Shown piece after piece: positions 33,706 through 45,385 of a stretch of 64,000 nucleotides of DNA. Position numbers and translations under genes: made by a program. The notes beneath the pieces were generated by a model that was not told the origin of the DNA, did no database searches, and saw only the letters and a list, made by a program, of their open reading frames with translations. Every line of letters starts with the position of its first letter. Positions within the stretch are counted from its first letter, which is position 1. Location: the NCBI GenBank assembly GCA_963576475.1, contig OY754977.1, forward strand, positions 14,699,443 to 14,763,442, given 5' to 3'. This DNA comes from Molanna angustata. Lineage: Eukaryota; Arthropoda; Insecta; Trichoptera; Molannidae.

Positions 33706-34555
33706 ACACTTTCCTATAATTTTTATCGGTTTTTTACATGCGAAAAGACGCGAACGTAACTAGTTAAAAGGTATATGCACGCGTCGCCAAATTATTATGC
33801 AAAGTTATGTACAACAGATGCACACAATGCTGAGTATTGTGATTGAAAAAGGTTTCCTACACGCGCCCGGACAATGGCGATATTATTGTTGCATGTTCAA
33901 GGTATGGATGTAGGTATGAAAGTAGTTTTGGTGTCGGGAAAATGGTGAAAGTTACAAAAAGGAAGTAAAAATTATCTGCGCCAACAGAATATGTACCTAC
34001 TTTCATCAATAATTATTATGCTTTCTTGATCAAAAGTAAGTTTTACTGCCCCATTAAGAAAACACGATTCCCATTTCCAAAAGTTTTTATCACAACAATT
34101 AAAATGTATGGTGCGACATTCACACCAAATATGCAAATGTTGAAAAGTTAGCAAACGCTTCCTTCCTGTTATGCACTTGGAGTGCAGTTTCAGAAGTTAT
34201 TGCCTACTTAGGATCCGAATAGTCCACTTATACTGCAGTTATTTTGCCAAAATTACCTAAGCGTAAGATTTGAATTCAACTCAAATTACGCTCATTGTTC
34301 TTAGCAATCTCAAGAGAGGTTTCCTTTTATTCTAAGGAATTTATTGATTTGCTTTTTCTATAGCTTGGGCAATAACGCTTATTACTTTATAATTTGTAAG
34401 TTTTTTATGCCATTTACAAATGTATAATATGCATTTAAACTAGAGTATTTACGGAATAATTAAAAGATGTCGACAAAATCTTAGATGTTTCCACTTTCTT
34501 TCGATAAAGACAACGAAACACAGTTAAATATCGTAAATTTTTATCGTTGTATATA
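33706..34555. other. No recognisable feature
   Basis: AT-rich with a more GC-balanced part at 33770-33900; no frame or repeat supported. Confidence 0.4.
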
Positions 34556-34559
34556 CGCA

Positions 34560-36045
34560 AAACTTAGATTTTTTGAGCCTCTTCGAGCGAATCTCTTCTG
34601 AACGAGAGTATCTCACTGGTTCTACTGAGATCATATTTGGAGATCATTTCCTCCTCAGACAACCTCTTAACCAGAGCAGTCGTTTTCTCGCTGACCCAGA
34701 GTTTACATGTTGCCATGGGGTCTATGTTTGATAGTATCTAGAGATTATAGGGTACCCGCTCTGGCAAGTTCATCTGCTCTACAATTTCCCGCTATATTTT
34801 TGTGACCCGCACCCATACGATATGTAGATTGAACCGCTCCGGTGCACCATATAAGTATCTACGGCAGTTTAGGGCCACTATAGACGTCGTAAATACGTCC
34901 AATAATGAGGATTTGATAGCTGCTTGGGCGTCTGTGGAAATACGGACAATGCTGTTTGACACTGCGTTGCCTTGTATCCATTCTTTTGCTTCCTGGATTG
35001 CCAATATCTCTGATTTAAAACACTGCAGTGTTCCGGCAACCTGAAATAAATATTTATATTTGTTTGTTCCAAAAAGACTCTTCTGCCGACCTTATCTTCT
35101 AGTTTGACCCATCGGTGTAAAACACCTGGGCTTCACCGTGATTGATCAAACTCTCCTTCCACATCTACCTCAAGGGGATTTGGGTGGGGAACCTATTTTC
35201 GAAGAAGGGTTTGGAAATGACGTAGTCGATACCTTCAAATGTTTTTTGAACTCCTGAAGAATTATGGAGTACCCAATGTGTGTCTACCTCCAAGAGTTGA
35301 CATAATTCGTTCACACTTCGTTTTCCGAAGAGGTCCAACGGGATCAGATGCAGGATGGTGTCAAAAGCTTTTGTTGATGTAGTTCTTAGACAGCCAGTGG
35401 CTGTCACTACTGCTTGTCTTTGAACTTTTGCCAGCTCCTTTATGTGCACTCCTTTTTCAAGCAGTGCCACCATAATACCACTCTATACATCTTGATTGGC
35501 CTTATAACCACCTTTTTTATTCATTGTGTCATCTTGGGGTGCAGTCCCCACCATTTTCCCTCATTTTTACAGTGCGTTTGCAGCTTCACGTACTCTTTCT
35601 TGCGTTCTGGACTTCGAGCTCAGATTTCTGTTCAGGATTAGTCCTAGATACTTGAGCTGAGATCTCTAGTGTCACCCCCTCTTGGGTTGGCAGCATGAAG
35701 ATCGGGATTGCCCGTGTATTTGTGAAGAGGGTTGACACTGTTTTCTTTGGACTCCCAACCCACTATTATTACGCCACTGAATTATCCTATATTATACTTT
35801 ATGTAAGAGAGATGAGAGTATGTTGAGGACCTTTCCGGACACGGCTATGGCTAAATCACCCGCACACGCGATTTCTAGTTCTGTTTTCATCAATAGTTCT
35901 GAGTTTATAGCTGTTTATAAACATGTTGTTGATAACTTCTGTGAGCGATGTCTCTATCCCCATTTTTCTCAGAGACTGAGTCATCGCTTCATATTGAATG
36001 TTATTTAAGGCTCCATCTATGTCTTTGTACAACAAAAAAAAAGAT
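34560..36045 (-). pseudogene. LINE remnant: end of RT, linker and RNase H (I/LOA/R1-like)
   Basis: Reading down the minus strand: DIDGALNNIQYEAMTQSL (about 36030), ACAGDLAIAVSGKVLNILSS (about 35870-35815), AKVQRQAVVTATGCLRTTST (about 35430), ILHLIPLDLFGKRS, then a RNase H region RISTDAQAAIKSSLLDV (about 34950), LHIVWVR and GNCRADELARAGTL (about 34790-34750). The order RT - linker - RNase H identifies a LINE of a clade with RNase H. The Asp-Asp pair of the RT is altered (A-G-D for A-D-D), and there are many frame breaks. Neither the endonuclease nor most of the RT core is present. Confidence 0.78.
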
Positions 36046-36129
36046 CTATATTATAGAAATTAATAACTCTCTAACTGCCAATAATTATAATGGAGTAAAG
36101 TATTGGAGTTCTCATCGTGGTGGCATTTA

Positions 36130-36290
36130 GTAATATTGTTAATCTTCCCTTTTATTCCTTTGTTAGATCCTTTTGATTCAGATTCACTTAGTTCACCCAG
36201 ATTCATTCAGTTTTTTAAAATTTGTGTTACATGTATTTTACAATAATTTTGACTATTTGTAACCGTAAATAAATAAATTAATATTATTAT
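36130..36290 (+). repeat. LINE 3' tail, family ATTGTTAATCTTCCC, copy 2
   Basis: Same as 24620-24830 but shorter, ending AAATAAATAAATTAATATTATTATTA. Confidence 0.7.
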
Positions 36291-36294
36291 TATT

Positions 36295-36545
36295 AAGGTG
36301 ACAAGCAGACAGCATAAATCTGATGTGCTTGAATGAGTCCACAGTGTCACTGTAATCCATCTAGTCCGTTCTTAAAGGAGTTGTCACTCTCAGCAACAAC
36401 CAGATCCTGAGGCAGCCTGTTACAACCATCCACCACTCTATTACTTAGGAAGTGTTTATGTGGATTCTGAGCAAACACACTTCTATTCAACTTCAGGCTA
36501 TGACCACGCAAGTGCTCATTTTGATTGTGAGTGTATATATGGGGC
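36295..36545 (-). pseudogene. CR1/L2-like LINE ORF2 C-terminus
   Basis: One open minus-strand stretch, NQNEHLRGHSLKLNRSVF - FLSNRVVDGCNRLPQ - NSFKNGLDGLQ, ending in a stop at about 36345. The R-V-V-x-x-x-N-x-L-P...S-x-N-x-F-K-x-x-L-D pattern is the hallmark end of CR1-type LINEs. The only sign of this clade in the window. Confidence 0.8.
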
Positions 36546-37105
36546 TAAAATAAAAGAGACAACTTTAATGTATAGATTTATCATTTCCAATAATTCATTT
36601 CGACAACACGTTAAAGACAATACATTTCATTTATAATATTTCATTGAATAAAACAATTCATCGGTGTTTTTACAAAGTTGCACTATGGGCGACCAACGCG
36701 TCTAATTTTGAATTATTGTGTATTGTTAACATCGTCTGTAATTTCGTAATATCATTGAAGTAAAAGTTTACCCGCACCGCCTTTGACGAGACCTCATCAT
36801 TCTCTTAGTCGCAACTTTATACTTGATGTTCAAACAAGTTTAGAATATACACTGAGGTTCTGGGGTAATACAAATCCTTCCTTGGTCGTACTAATTATTC
36901 ATGAGGGAAACCTTGCGATATTACGTTGGACCAATTTCAGGAGGGTATTGCTCGAATGAAACGAGAACTGCAAAACCCCTCTATCATGTAATGACAAATG
37001 ATAAAGACATATTATACTACCGAGGCTCCTGTTCAGACAGGATTCATTGATTTAATCTCGTAGTATGTTATTTTGTACATTAATTCATTTGAGTTATTTA
37101 TTATA
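36546..37105. other. No recognisable feature
   Basis: AT-rich; nothing supported. Confidence 0.4.
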
Positions 37106-37107
37106 TT

Positions 37108-37200
37108 TTATGACAAATTTTCAACATCTCAATAGAGACGAAGTTGGAACATTATAAGAGAACCAGGAACTCAGGAACCTAAAGGGCTTACGGCTTGTTG
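37108..37200 (+). mobile_element. Fold-back MITE (CAATAGAGACGAAGTT family), truncated copy
   Basis: ATGACAAATTTTCAACATC, CAATAGAGACGAAGTTGG and then AACCAGGAACTCAGGAACC and GGGCTTACGGCTTGTTG. Only the left arm and interior remain. Confidence 0.75.
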
Positions 37201-38475
37201 TCACGTACACAATATTATTATAATAAAAAAAATCTTATACCTAGCTAAAATATTTTTTATTATTGGTAACAACTTGATAATAACCCTCTTGTGTGTTGGC
37301 AATTCACCCTCTAAAACTCCACAGTTAGTAATTTATAAAATAAATAAAAAAATAATAATAAATATACATGGATATATTAATCTATATTATAATGCTCGAT
37401 CTATTCCTTTTTTTCACAAAAGCGACTCCCGTTCCCCGATCTAAACTTTTAAAAAACCATTTTTAATGTTTTTGTATAAATTTTAATTTTTCACAAATGT
37501 TCATTGATAGGTAGGTACACATATTTTTAATATCCGTACTCGCTTCTTTTTTTTCTTTTTGTATAATCCGATCTTTTTCATTTTATTTAATCTAAACAAT
37601 GGTAAAATTAAGGTGACCTAACATTTATCGATCGCGGGTCATTTGTTTTCTTTATGGGTTAATGACAACGGACATTACGTTAACATCTACTGAAACATCA
37701 ATCATAATTTCCAAATATTTTATTATGATAGCGACTAAAAGACTCTTTAAAGATTCAAAACGAAGGTCTCTATAACATTCTTTCCTACGTGTTTCTTGTA
37801 ACGAAATATTAATATTAAATATTCAATCCAATAAACTTTGTTATTCGATTAGTTGTTTTAGTTTGTTATACAAATTATTTGGAAATGAGCCGATTACATT
37901 TCCTATTATGAAATACGACTAAAAACCCTGTGGATTAATTGTCCATGAATGGATTTAATCATTTGGTACCATGTTTCTTATATCATTCATACTAATGTGT
38001 CTCAAATTTTCCTTAAAATAATATTGTATTCTGTCAAATCACGACCTGCCACTGATATCTGCTGAACGAATTTCAACTCCCATTCCTTCCCGCTCTTAGA
38101 AACTACTGTAAATTTCAGCAAAGTTTTCAAGAAGATTCGGCTAGACTATAATATAACCTAAGAGACGATGCTACTATGTATTAAGCTGCATAATTATTTA
38201 TGAAAAAAAGAGGAATTATTTTTATCCAACAGTTATAAAAGAATACATAAAAGATAAAGGAAAAAAACAAGATGTATCAACAAGTACTTATAAGATTAAT
38301 TGTATTGTCCAAATTCAGATTTCTTCTCTAAATATTTTTTTCCTTATCTCATCTGAGATGCAATAAAATACTAGACGAAATAATTACTGTGAGGTACTGG
38401 CTAAGAATAGTGCTTCCACTATTTTCTAGTTTCGAGTAAGATCCAGATAATCGATAATACAACAGGAATATTAAA
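37201..38475. other. No recognisable feature
   Basis: About 1.3 kb AT-rich without supported frames or repeats. Confidence 0.45.
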
Positions 38476-38477
38476 AT

Positions 38478-38625
38478 TAGATGGGTGGTGGCAGAGCGAT
38501 TAGCGCGCTGGTTTAGTAATCCAGTGGTCACGAATTCGAATACTGGCACGACTAATTTCGTTCACTTATAGCACAAGCATTTATGCTTTATTTAGGAAAT
38601 GTATAAGGATGTATATATTTTTTTC
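38478..38625 (+). mobile_element. SINE-B copy 3, best tRNA-like head
   Basis: A box TGGCAGAGCGATTAGCG, anticodon-arm-like GGTTTAGTAATCCAG, B box CGAATTCGAATACT, then GCACGACTAATTTCG and a body with AGCACAAGCATTTATGC and AAGGATGTATAT. Pol III promoter elements are recognisable but slightly off consensus. Confidence 0.75.
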
Positions 38626-38654
38626 GATGATAAATTCATTCGAATATTTTTTAA

Positions 38655-38812
38655 TTGCATATACGCAAACATTGGATTTTTTCCCTGTCGGGAGTCAAAT
38701 GATATATATTTTTTTACAAACTTTTCAACATCTCAATAGAGACGAATTTGGTATATTATATTCCAACCTCGTCTCTATTTAGATGTTGAAAAGTTTAAAA
38801 AAAAGATAAATT
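38655..38812. mobile_element. CTCCCGACAGGGA module plus internally deleted fold-back MITE
   Basis: The module (38655-38697, inverted relative to 8919-8964) is followed by a MITE in which the arms AACTTTTCAACATCTCAATAG and ATGTTGAAAAGTT nearly meet, the interior being lost. Same partner pair as at 8.7-9.0 kb. Confidence 0.75.
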
Positions 38813-38864
38813 CATTCTTTTTTTTTTAATAAAGAAAATACATCACATATGTCAAAATGACATC

Positions 38865-39040
38865 TATAATACAAGTTCAGCTATGAGGTTCACCACCCAT
38901 TCTGAATGAAGTGCCTTTTTAGGTGAGACGAAACTAGTGTGTGGGTATACATGCATGTGTTGTGCTTCCTTTTATGAGGCACCACACCCGCACACTTGTA
39001 GCTGATTACCACACATTTAGTGAATTGCCATGATGATATG
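38865..39040 (+). repeat. Dispersed repeat D, copy 2
   Basis: TGAGGTTCACCACCCATTCTG, AGTGCCTTTTTAGGTGA and a CACACCCGCACACTTGTAGCTG block as in 24000-24170. Confidence 0.7.
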
Positions 39041-39435
39041 AACGAATGAATAATCGCGAACAAAACTCAATAATAGACATCATATTGTCATAACAATGGT
39101 AGCCTTCAAAATGTTCCCCCCGTCAATGCTTTTGCAGGAATTGAAAAATTAGCACATTTTAAAAGCTAACACGGGGAAAAGCTGTATGAAGAGCAAAAAA
39201 AAAACAAAAGTCTCGCTGAGCACGGCGAACATTTTCGTTACGTCTTTGGTATGTATTTTTTTTTTGTTTTCAGCTTTCCATTGTTTGCTCTTGCATTGTC
39301 AGCATATGTTTTGCCAACTTGCTCTGCACAGTCCCGACTTCCATTCCGATTCGCACAGAAATATTTATAAGCAATAAAAATATTTCATGCATTGCAGCTT
39401 TTTTTTCAACTTCTCTAATCAAAACAACAAACAAA
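39041..39435. other. No recognisable feature
   Basis: Less AT-biased than its surroundings and not repeated in the window; a 63-codon frame at 39186 has no recognisable motif. Confidence 0.4.
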
Positions 39436-39436
39436 T

Positions 39437-39795
39437 TATATTAATTAATTACACCAACATATTTAACTAGTCTCTTTCTATGACTCTTAAAAAAAATCTC
39501 TGAAAAAAAATTTATGACAGGTATTATGGCGGACATTGGGATCTGGTTGATCTGTTTTGTGTGAGCCTATATGTTTGTTGTGATAATGATTGTGATTGCA
39601 TAAAGTTGAGATTGTATACATATTTAGCGTGGAACGGGAAAAATCATCTGGTTCATAATTGCATATAATTGTCAATATAAATTGTAAACTGCTAGCCCTA
39701 GAACATGATTTCCTAGTTGGGCAGCAGTAATCTACTTATGTATTGTTGTCATTATAAATATGGTGTGATAAATAAATTAATAAAATAAATAAAAA
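39437..39795 (+). mobile_element. LINE 3' end, uninterrupted relative of the 19.35-kb copy
   Basis: Carries in one piece all blocks that are split at 19350-20045 and ends GTGTGATAAATAAATTAATAAAATAAAT. It serves as the empty-site reference for the two nested insertions there. Confidence 0.85.
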
Positions 39796-39924
39796 TTATT
39801 TAACTATTTTAATGTCTTCGAATTTCGGAGCAGAATCACTCCTCTGTCTCAACATACTTATACATACTTTGTCTTGAGATACTTTAGTATGATTAATTAA
39901 TAAATTGAATGTGTATACTTTTAT

Positions 39925-40730
39925 ATTACGTCCAGTTATGTAACTCTTTGAACTAAAATAGGAACGTTCTGAAATTTTACAATTAAGATCATTATTTAAA
40001 CTTACATAATTCCTCTATCGAGGACTATCTTGGGCAGATAGAAGGTCTTTTAAAGGACAATTGAAGATTCAGTAGCGGACTTGACAAGTTCACATTAGAT
40101 GATCATTATCTTTTTGATTTTGGACACATTAGACTAATTTATTTAATATGTTTATATAATTAGTTTGGTGTACTGATACACTACGTCCAATTCTGTAATT
40201 TTTCGAACTTAAATAGGAACGTTCTAAAATTTTAGAATCATTTGAACTTAATTTCGTATTCTGTTACTGACGTTGTACCTAAACTAAAATCTACGCATGC
40301 ATAGTTCGCACTGTTCGGCCATGTTTATTTATGTCATGTCGCCGTGATGTCGCCTTACCTAACATTCCAATTGATTTGCACTAATATTCTGAGGTTTTTA
40401 TTTTCAACATAACGAAATACGTGTAGGTAAATTATCCATTTTTATTTTTTTCCGTACACAACTTAACTAAAATATCCCTGACTGCTGTGAAAATAACTAG
40501 TACGCTACCAATAAGGTATGAACTAAAATAAGGGACGTTTTGACAGTTGATTGAACTAAAATGTGGCTATAGAAAAGGGAGTTGAACTAATTCGTGACTT
40601 ACTTGGAGTTAAACATTCCTAAATACTTGGACAAAAAAACTTGTACTAAATGGAATAGGAACGCACCTATTTTAGCCGGAATGTTCTTAAAATGTTATAG
40701 ATTCGGACGTATTATGTGGCTAAAAATAAT
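39925..40730. mobile_element. Inverted-repeat element(s) with TACGTCC ends
   Basis: TTACGTCCAGTTATGTAA..GAACTAAAATAGGAACGTTC at 39925 and the related CTACGTCCAATTCTGTAA at 40180 are direct copies. The end at 40675-40722 (GAATGTTCTTAAAATG...CGGACGTATTA) is their inverted counterpart. The probable unit is 40180-40722 (~540 bp) next to a second left end. No coding frame; family unknown. Confidence 0.6.
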
Positions 40731-40789
40731 AATTCCATATTAAATACTAAAAATGAATACAGATCCGACTAAAAAGTTTGGGCTGTAGA

Positions 40790-40880
40790 GAGAAAACAAA
40801 AAGGATACGGCAGAATAATGTGGCGTTCTGTTTTCTTTATGACACATAGAATGACATGATGGTTTGTTTGTATGTACCTA
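40790..40880 (+). repeat. LINE tail, family of 25270-25785, decayed
   Basis: AATGTGGCGTTCTGTT...GACATGATGGTTTGTTTGTATG corresponds to the last 60 bp of the 25.7-kb fragment. Confidence 0.6.
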
Positions 40881-41160
40881 TAAGGAGTTACATAGTTAAT
40901 GAATTATCTGATCTTTCTGCTACGAAGATTTGGGATATGTTTTCCACGTAAGTTATCTTTTTCTACCGTTATGGCTTCATTCGTCGAATGAAATACAAAA
41001 CTAAATGAATAACAAGGTAAAGATACTATGTAGATGATAATAATATATCCGCTATCCGTCGACTGGTTTTGTATTACCCTTTGGAAACAATCAATACTTT
41101 CTACACACTTGGATGGTTATTGGAATATAAATGTCTTTAACGCCCTACTTCGAACGCTGA
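40881..41160. other. No recognisable feature
   Basis: AT-rich; a frame starting at 41034 has no recognisable motif. Confidence 0.4.
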
Positions 41161-41164
41161 ACGG

Positions 41165-41700
41165 GTACAGTGTTATTTTTAAACGTGGTTCAAATATTGT
41201 ACAACGGCTGAACCCAAATTCGATCACTTTCTTTATTTACAATCATGAATCAAGAGTTGAAACGTGGTTCAAAACAAACGTCAGATTAAACCGGCGACGG
41301 AGGGAGTTAAACGCTGGTTTAACTTGCCATTTCACAATTTTGAAGTAGCTATGACCATAAGATACGAGAAAACATATAATAAGCGATGCGATCCATTAAA
41401 ATTTTCGATTGAAGTTGGTTGATATCAAACTAAAAATATCAAATATCAAAAAACTATCACGTGCTTTCTAATATCAGAAATATCACTTGACTCGCACGTA
41501 TTCCGTGTCGCGCATACTGTTCATGACAACCAAGTTAATAAAAATAAATTCTGTGCTGTCGTATGAAATAGAGCTCAAAATCAAGATCGACTGAACTAGT
41601 GTTTTAATATTTTTATATACAAATATGGTTTCCGTAGAACGTGGAATAAGACATTTGAACCACGATTCAACCTACATTTTTTTTTTAAATAATACCGACT
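41165..41700. mobile_element. Possible inverted-repeat element with CGTGGTTCAAAT ends
   Basis: CGTGGTTCAAATATTG at 41184 and its inverted counterpart ACATTTGAACCACGATTC at 41650 lie ~480 bp apart; further CGTGGTTCAAA copies are inside. Weak support. Confidence 0.3.
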
Positions 41701-41869
41701 GTTAAATTTTAAAGTCGTTTAAATTCAAATAAAAATCAAAGACGTATTAAAAAATTGCCTTTTTAAATTTTATAAAAGTAATGATATTTAAGTTATTAAT
41801 ATTCACACCATTCATTTTTTATTATTCAGTCAGTAATATTCTTATGTTCATGCTACGTAGTATTTTTTA

Positions 41870-42100
41870 TGAGTTTTTTTTTTTTGTTTATTTATTCTTT
41901 AGTTTTTAATGTATGTAAGTACTTTCGTGTTTAATTTACCTTTCTTAAATGTTTTTATTTTTCTTTATATATCCTCGGCTATCGTTGATATGTCTAGATG
42001 TTTATAAATTGTATTTCTTTGGTTTATGCTGTGTCGTGTAATATTTAATTTTGTCAAGGGCTGTTAGCCCTGAATCAATAAATAAATAAAAAAATAATTT
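41870..42100 (+). repeat. LINE 3' tail (GGGCTGTTAGCCCTGAATC)
   Basis: AT-rich end with TTTTGTCAAGGGCTGTTAGCCC, a short hairpin, followed by AATCAATAAATAAATAAAAAAA. Typical end of an insect LINE; no coding part. Confidence 0.6.
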
Positions 42101-42309
42101 GGAAATTCATATTTTTATATTCAAACATTCAAAAGGATCAATTTTTCTCCTAACTCTTGTTATTATCCAAATTGCTGGGGTTAATAAAAGGAGATTCCTT
42201 ATGACAATAAACCACCTATCAACACTTGCTAGATCCTGAAACATCATTACCTATATACATATGTCCTTGAAATGATTCTGATCATCAAACGGCGTATTGA
42301 AAATGATTA

Positions 42310-42420
42310 TTAATTTATTTATTTAACTTTTTGTGCATAATATAAACAAATATAATGCACACTGGCGGGCTTATTGCCATTAGGTAATTTCTTCCAAACA
42401 ACCAGTTTGTAGTTACATAA
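42310..42420 (-). repeat. LINE 3' tail (minus), GGGCAATAAG-type
   Basis: Starts TTATTTATTTATTTAAC and includes GGCGGGCTTATTGCCATTAGG, a diverged relative of the end in nested insertion 2 and at 43040-43075. Confidence 0.55.
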
Positions 42421-42635
42421 ATCAAATTAATAGTACCTACATTGTTTAATTTTACCGCTGATGGCACAGTGGTTAGTTTCGAATTTGAAAAATTTAAGTA
42501 AGAAATTGATTGAAAAAGTAATTTTTATTTTAATGTTTGAAACTCCATGATAGAACTCCATAATATATATAATTTTGAGTTCTATTTATTTTTTTCCCTA
42601 ACGCGACTCCCATTCACCAGTATCGATCAATGCTT

Positions 42636-42826
42636 GGGGGCAAGTCTGGTCAACCGGCGGAATCAAAACCATCCATGTTTAACCCATATCATGGATATAA
42701 TCATTAATCATTTTATGGAGTTCGACAATATCTTAAGACTTTATAAAACTACATATGATAATTATATCCATGATATGGGTTAACATGGATTGTTTTGATT
42801 CCGCCGGTTGATCAGACTTGCTCCCC
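42636..42826. mobile_element. Palindromic MITE (GGGGGCAAGTCTG family), full copy
   Basis: 191 bp. GGGGGCAAGTCTGGTCAACC at the left is mirrored by GGTTGATCAGACTTGCTCCCC at the right, and the ATCATGGATATAAT core is present on both sides. The complementarity may extend a few bases outward (ATGCT / AGCAT). It can form a long hairpin. Confidence 0.9.
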
Positions 42827-42844
42827 AGAGCATCGTCAGAATGG

Positions 42845-43020
42845 CATTCATAAATTAAATATATCTTTTACTGGGGATCGAACCCAGGACGCCAGACGAC
42901 TCATCACTATCAATATCGATCCTGCAATAATATATCGAATACCGAAAGTGGTGCATAAACAACGAATCGTACAACGAATATTTATCTTACAACACTCTAC
43001 ACAATACCTACCTTTGACTG
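42845..43020 (-). mobile_element. SINE-C-like copy (minus)
   Basis: The minus strand has GGCGTCCTGGGTTCGATCCCC (42872-42892), the B-box context of SINE-C. A-box not recognised; it lies directly beside the palindromic MITE. Confidence 0.5.
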
Positions 43021-43024
43021 GTTG

Positions 43025-43110
43025 ACTTGGTTGACTGGTAGAGATTGCCTGTGGGCAATAAGTCCGCCACATTCTTTAACTCATTAAAAGTCTTTTATTT
43101 TTATTATTAT
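43025..43110 (+). repeat. LINE 3' tail (GGGCAATAAGTCCGCCA)
   Basis: GACTGGTAGAGATTGCCTG, GGGCAATAAGTCCGCCA and a TTTTATTTTTATTATTATTACC end. Complement of nested insertion 2 at 19901-19988. Confidence 0.7.
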
Positions 43111-44370
43111 TACCTTTATCCAAGATGTATTATCTCTAAAACTCCTTATGATGTGTAAGAAATATGAAAATGCGTACTCACATTAATGATAAAACATAAT
43201 ATTAAGTAATCTTCTTGTCGGTATGTCTTCCTATCATCATGTTAATTTACGACACGGACTAATTAATTAATCCCATATTTCTGGAGTTCATTCAAAAAAT
43301 TTAATATTATCAAACTTCTCCGAGAAATTGTTCAAAGAAATTTTTAATAATAATAATATCTTCATCTTCCTGCTAACGGAACGGTATTAACGAAGTCGCC
43401 GTTAGAGAGAGGAAGAATATAATATACATAAGGAAGATTGTAATAGAGACAGAAAGAGAGAGAAATATACTATTATTCCATGTCCCCATTTTCAGCTTTT
43501 ACTCTAAACTAAATTATATTATTTTATCAAGCTCCTTAATAAATATTCATGAGTCCCTTTTCTATGTGACATTTTTTCCTCTTTTATTTTTATTTTTACT
43601 TTTATTTTTCATTTGCATGCGCCAAACAAGCATGAACGAGGTAATAAAAGGCATGGTGCAACGTTGCGTGTAACAACTTGCATGTAAAGGTAGATTTACA
43701 CGTGGAAAGTTTATATTTCGTTCAAAGCGAGAGTAAATTTTTTTAACCAAAGGAAGATTTTTTCTTAAGGTCATTGTATACCCTGGGTATATGAAATGTA
43801 CGCAAAAATGTTCACTAAATTACCTTATAATGTATGAAACACGAAATCATACTTTATATCACCTAATATGTAATATACAACATTTTTTTTAAATTTAAAG
43901 TTTTTTTAAATAGCAAGAATAGTAATAAATATATTATTGTAATAAATTACTCATCCAGTTGGTTTTCATATTCTCTTTCGATTGAAGTAAAAATCTACTT
44001 CATAGGGCTTGTAGTTTTTAGTTACTTACAATAATAAATTCAAAAGGGTTTTACCAAAACTAATTTTACAATAAAAGTATAACACAAATTCAAATTTAAA
44101 AAAAATCGTGTAAAAGAATAAAGATGTTCATACAAATTGTTCCTTATTTCAAAGACGTATCTTTTGAGGGTAGGTACTAGGGAAATCATTTTCAAAATAT
44201 ACTATACCTATAGCCTACTATAGCCTCATAAGTAAATTGCCGATTCTTGTACTAGATGTTGTAAGTTATAAAAAAGTTGAGGGCACACTTTTCAATGTTT
44301 CAAAATCGATCTTATAACGATGTAAATAGCGCCTGAATATTATGCAACATGTATAGCAGTCGTGTTTCAA
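43111..44370. other. No recognisable feature
   Basis: AT-rich with a purine-rich GAGAGA patch at 43410-43465; no supported frame or recurring repeat. Confidence 0.45.
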
Positions 44371-44373
44371 GTT

Positions 44374-44880
44374 TATTTATTTATTTATTTATTAAAGACA
44401 CCAACAGAACAATGAAAAATACACACACAAGTTAACACATGATACAAACACATAAGGTCTCCAATGCTCCAATGACAGGCGTCTGTCACATACTACTAAA
44501 TATTAATTTAAATAAAAAAAAACAATCATCGCTTAAAACGTATTTGCATAAGATTTGCAGTAAAATAACACTGGTAACGGTGATAAAACAAAAGCCTTTA
44601 AATAAGGAGATAGATTACAATAATGTCTACATAAAAATAACATTTACCGAGTGCAAGATAATAATGTTGCCATCACTGCACAATGCGAGCGCACTCGGGT
44701 ATTTAACGAAGGTACATGACGACATAGCACTGGTCATCATAAAACGTCGCAGACAATGTTCCGAATTCGGCAAAACAAAATGTTCCCATTTATATAATGC
44801 ATTAAATGCATATTTTGTAATTTATGTACTAATAATATGTACCTTTATAAATATTTATATACTTAAACAGACAACATTTA
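44374..44880 (-). repeat. Probable LINE 3' region (minus)
   Basis: At the left edge the minus strand ends TTGGTGTCTTTAATAAATAAATAAATA, a standard LINE tail. The plus-strand 148-codon frame over this stretch (44439-44885) is antisense to it and shows no known domain. How far the LINE extends to the right is uncertain. Confidence 0.5.
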
Positions 44881-44885
44881 TGTAA

Positions 44886-45000
44886 ATACAAACATACATG
44901 TACACATACATACATACACACACATACATTCACAAACATACATACATATACACACACATACAGACACATATACATACACAAACATACACATACATATATA
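44886..45000. repeat. Compound (ACAT)n/(AC)n microsatellite
   Basis: Irregular ACATACATAC and ACACACAC runs with interruptions over ~115 bp. Confidence 0.9.
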
Positions 45001-45289
45001 CCTAATTCCCGTTTATCACTGTGCTACGTCACTGTGTGTTGATTGTGAATTGAGGCACTCGCGTACTGATCTCTTAAAAGTAGACGCTGGGTTCGAAAAC
45101 ACATCAAGGTCAGGTAAGATTCTTGATAGTCTATTATATGACCTCATCATTCTGTTGATTGGACAGAAGAGACCCACATTAGTTCCTAAGTGAGTTTAGT
45201 ACCTAATACGAAAATGATCAATATTTATCAAAATATCAAATGAATCAAGCTGTACCAAACAGTTGAAACATGAATGAATCAAACAGGAA
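45001..45289. other. No recognisable feature
   Basis: Single-copy-looking AT-rich sequence. Confidence 0.4.
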
Positions 45290-45385
45290 ACGATGGTTAG
45301 TTGGAAGAAATTGCCATATGGCAATAAACTCGCCACTTGCGCAGGGTGCAAGGAAGTGTTAATTATTTATTTATTTAATTAAGTA
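45290..45385 (+). mobile_element. SINE-C copy 2 (3' part)
   Basis: GTTAGTTGGAAGAAATTGCC, AACTCGCCACTTGCGCAGGG and GTGCAAGGAAGTGTTAATTA repeat the last part of 13290-13487. 5'-truncated. Confidence 0.75.

Noticed and set aside
44439..44885. 148-codon plus-strand ORF with a hydrophobic C-terminus
   Set aside because: It lies antisense to a probable LINE 3' region, has no recognisable domain and has the base composition of its surroundings.
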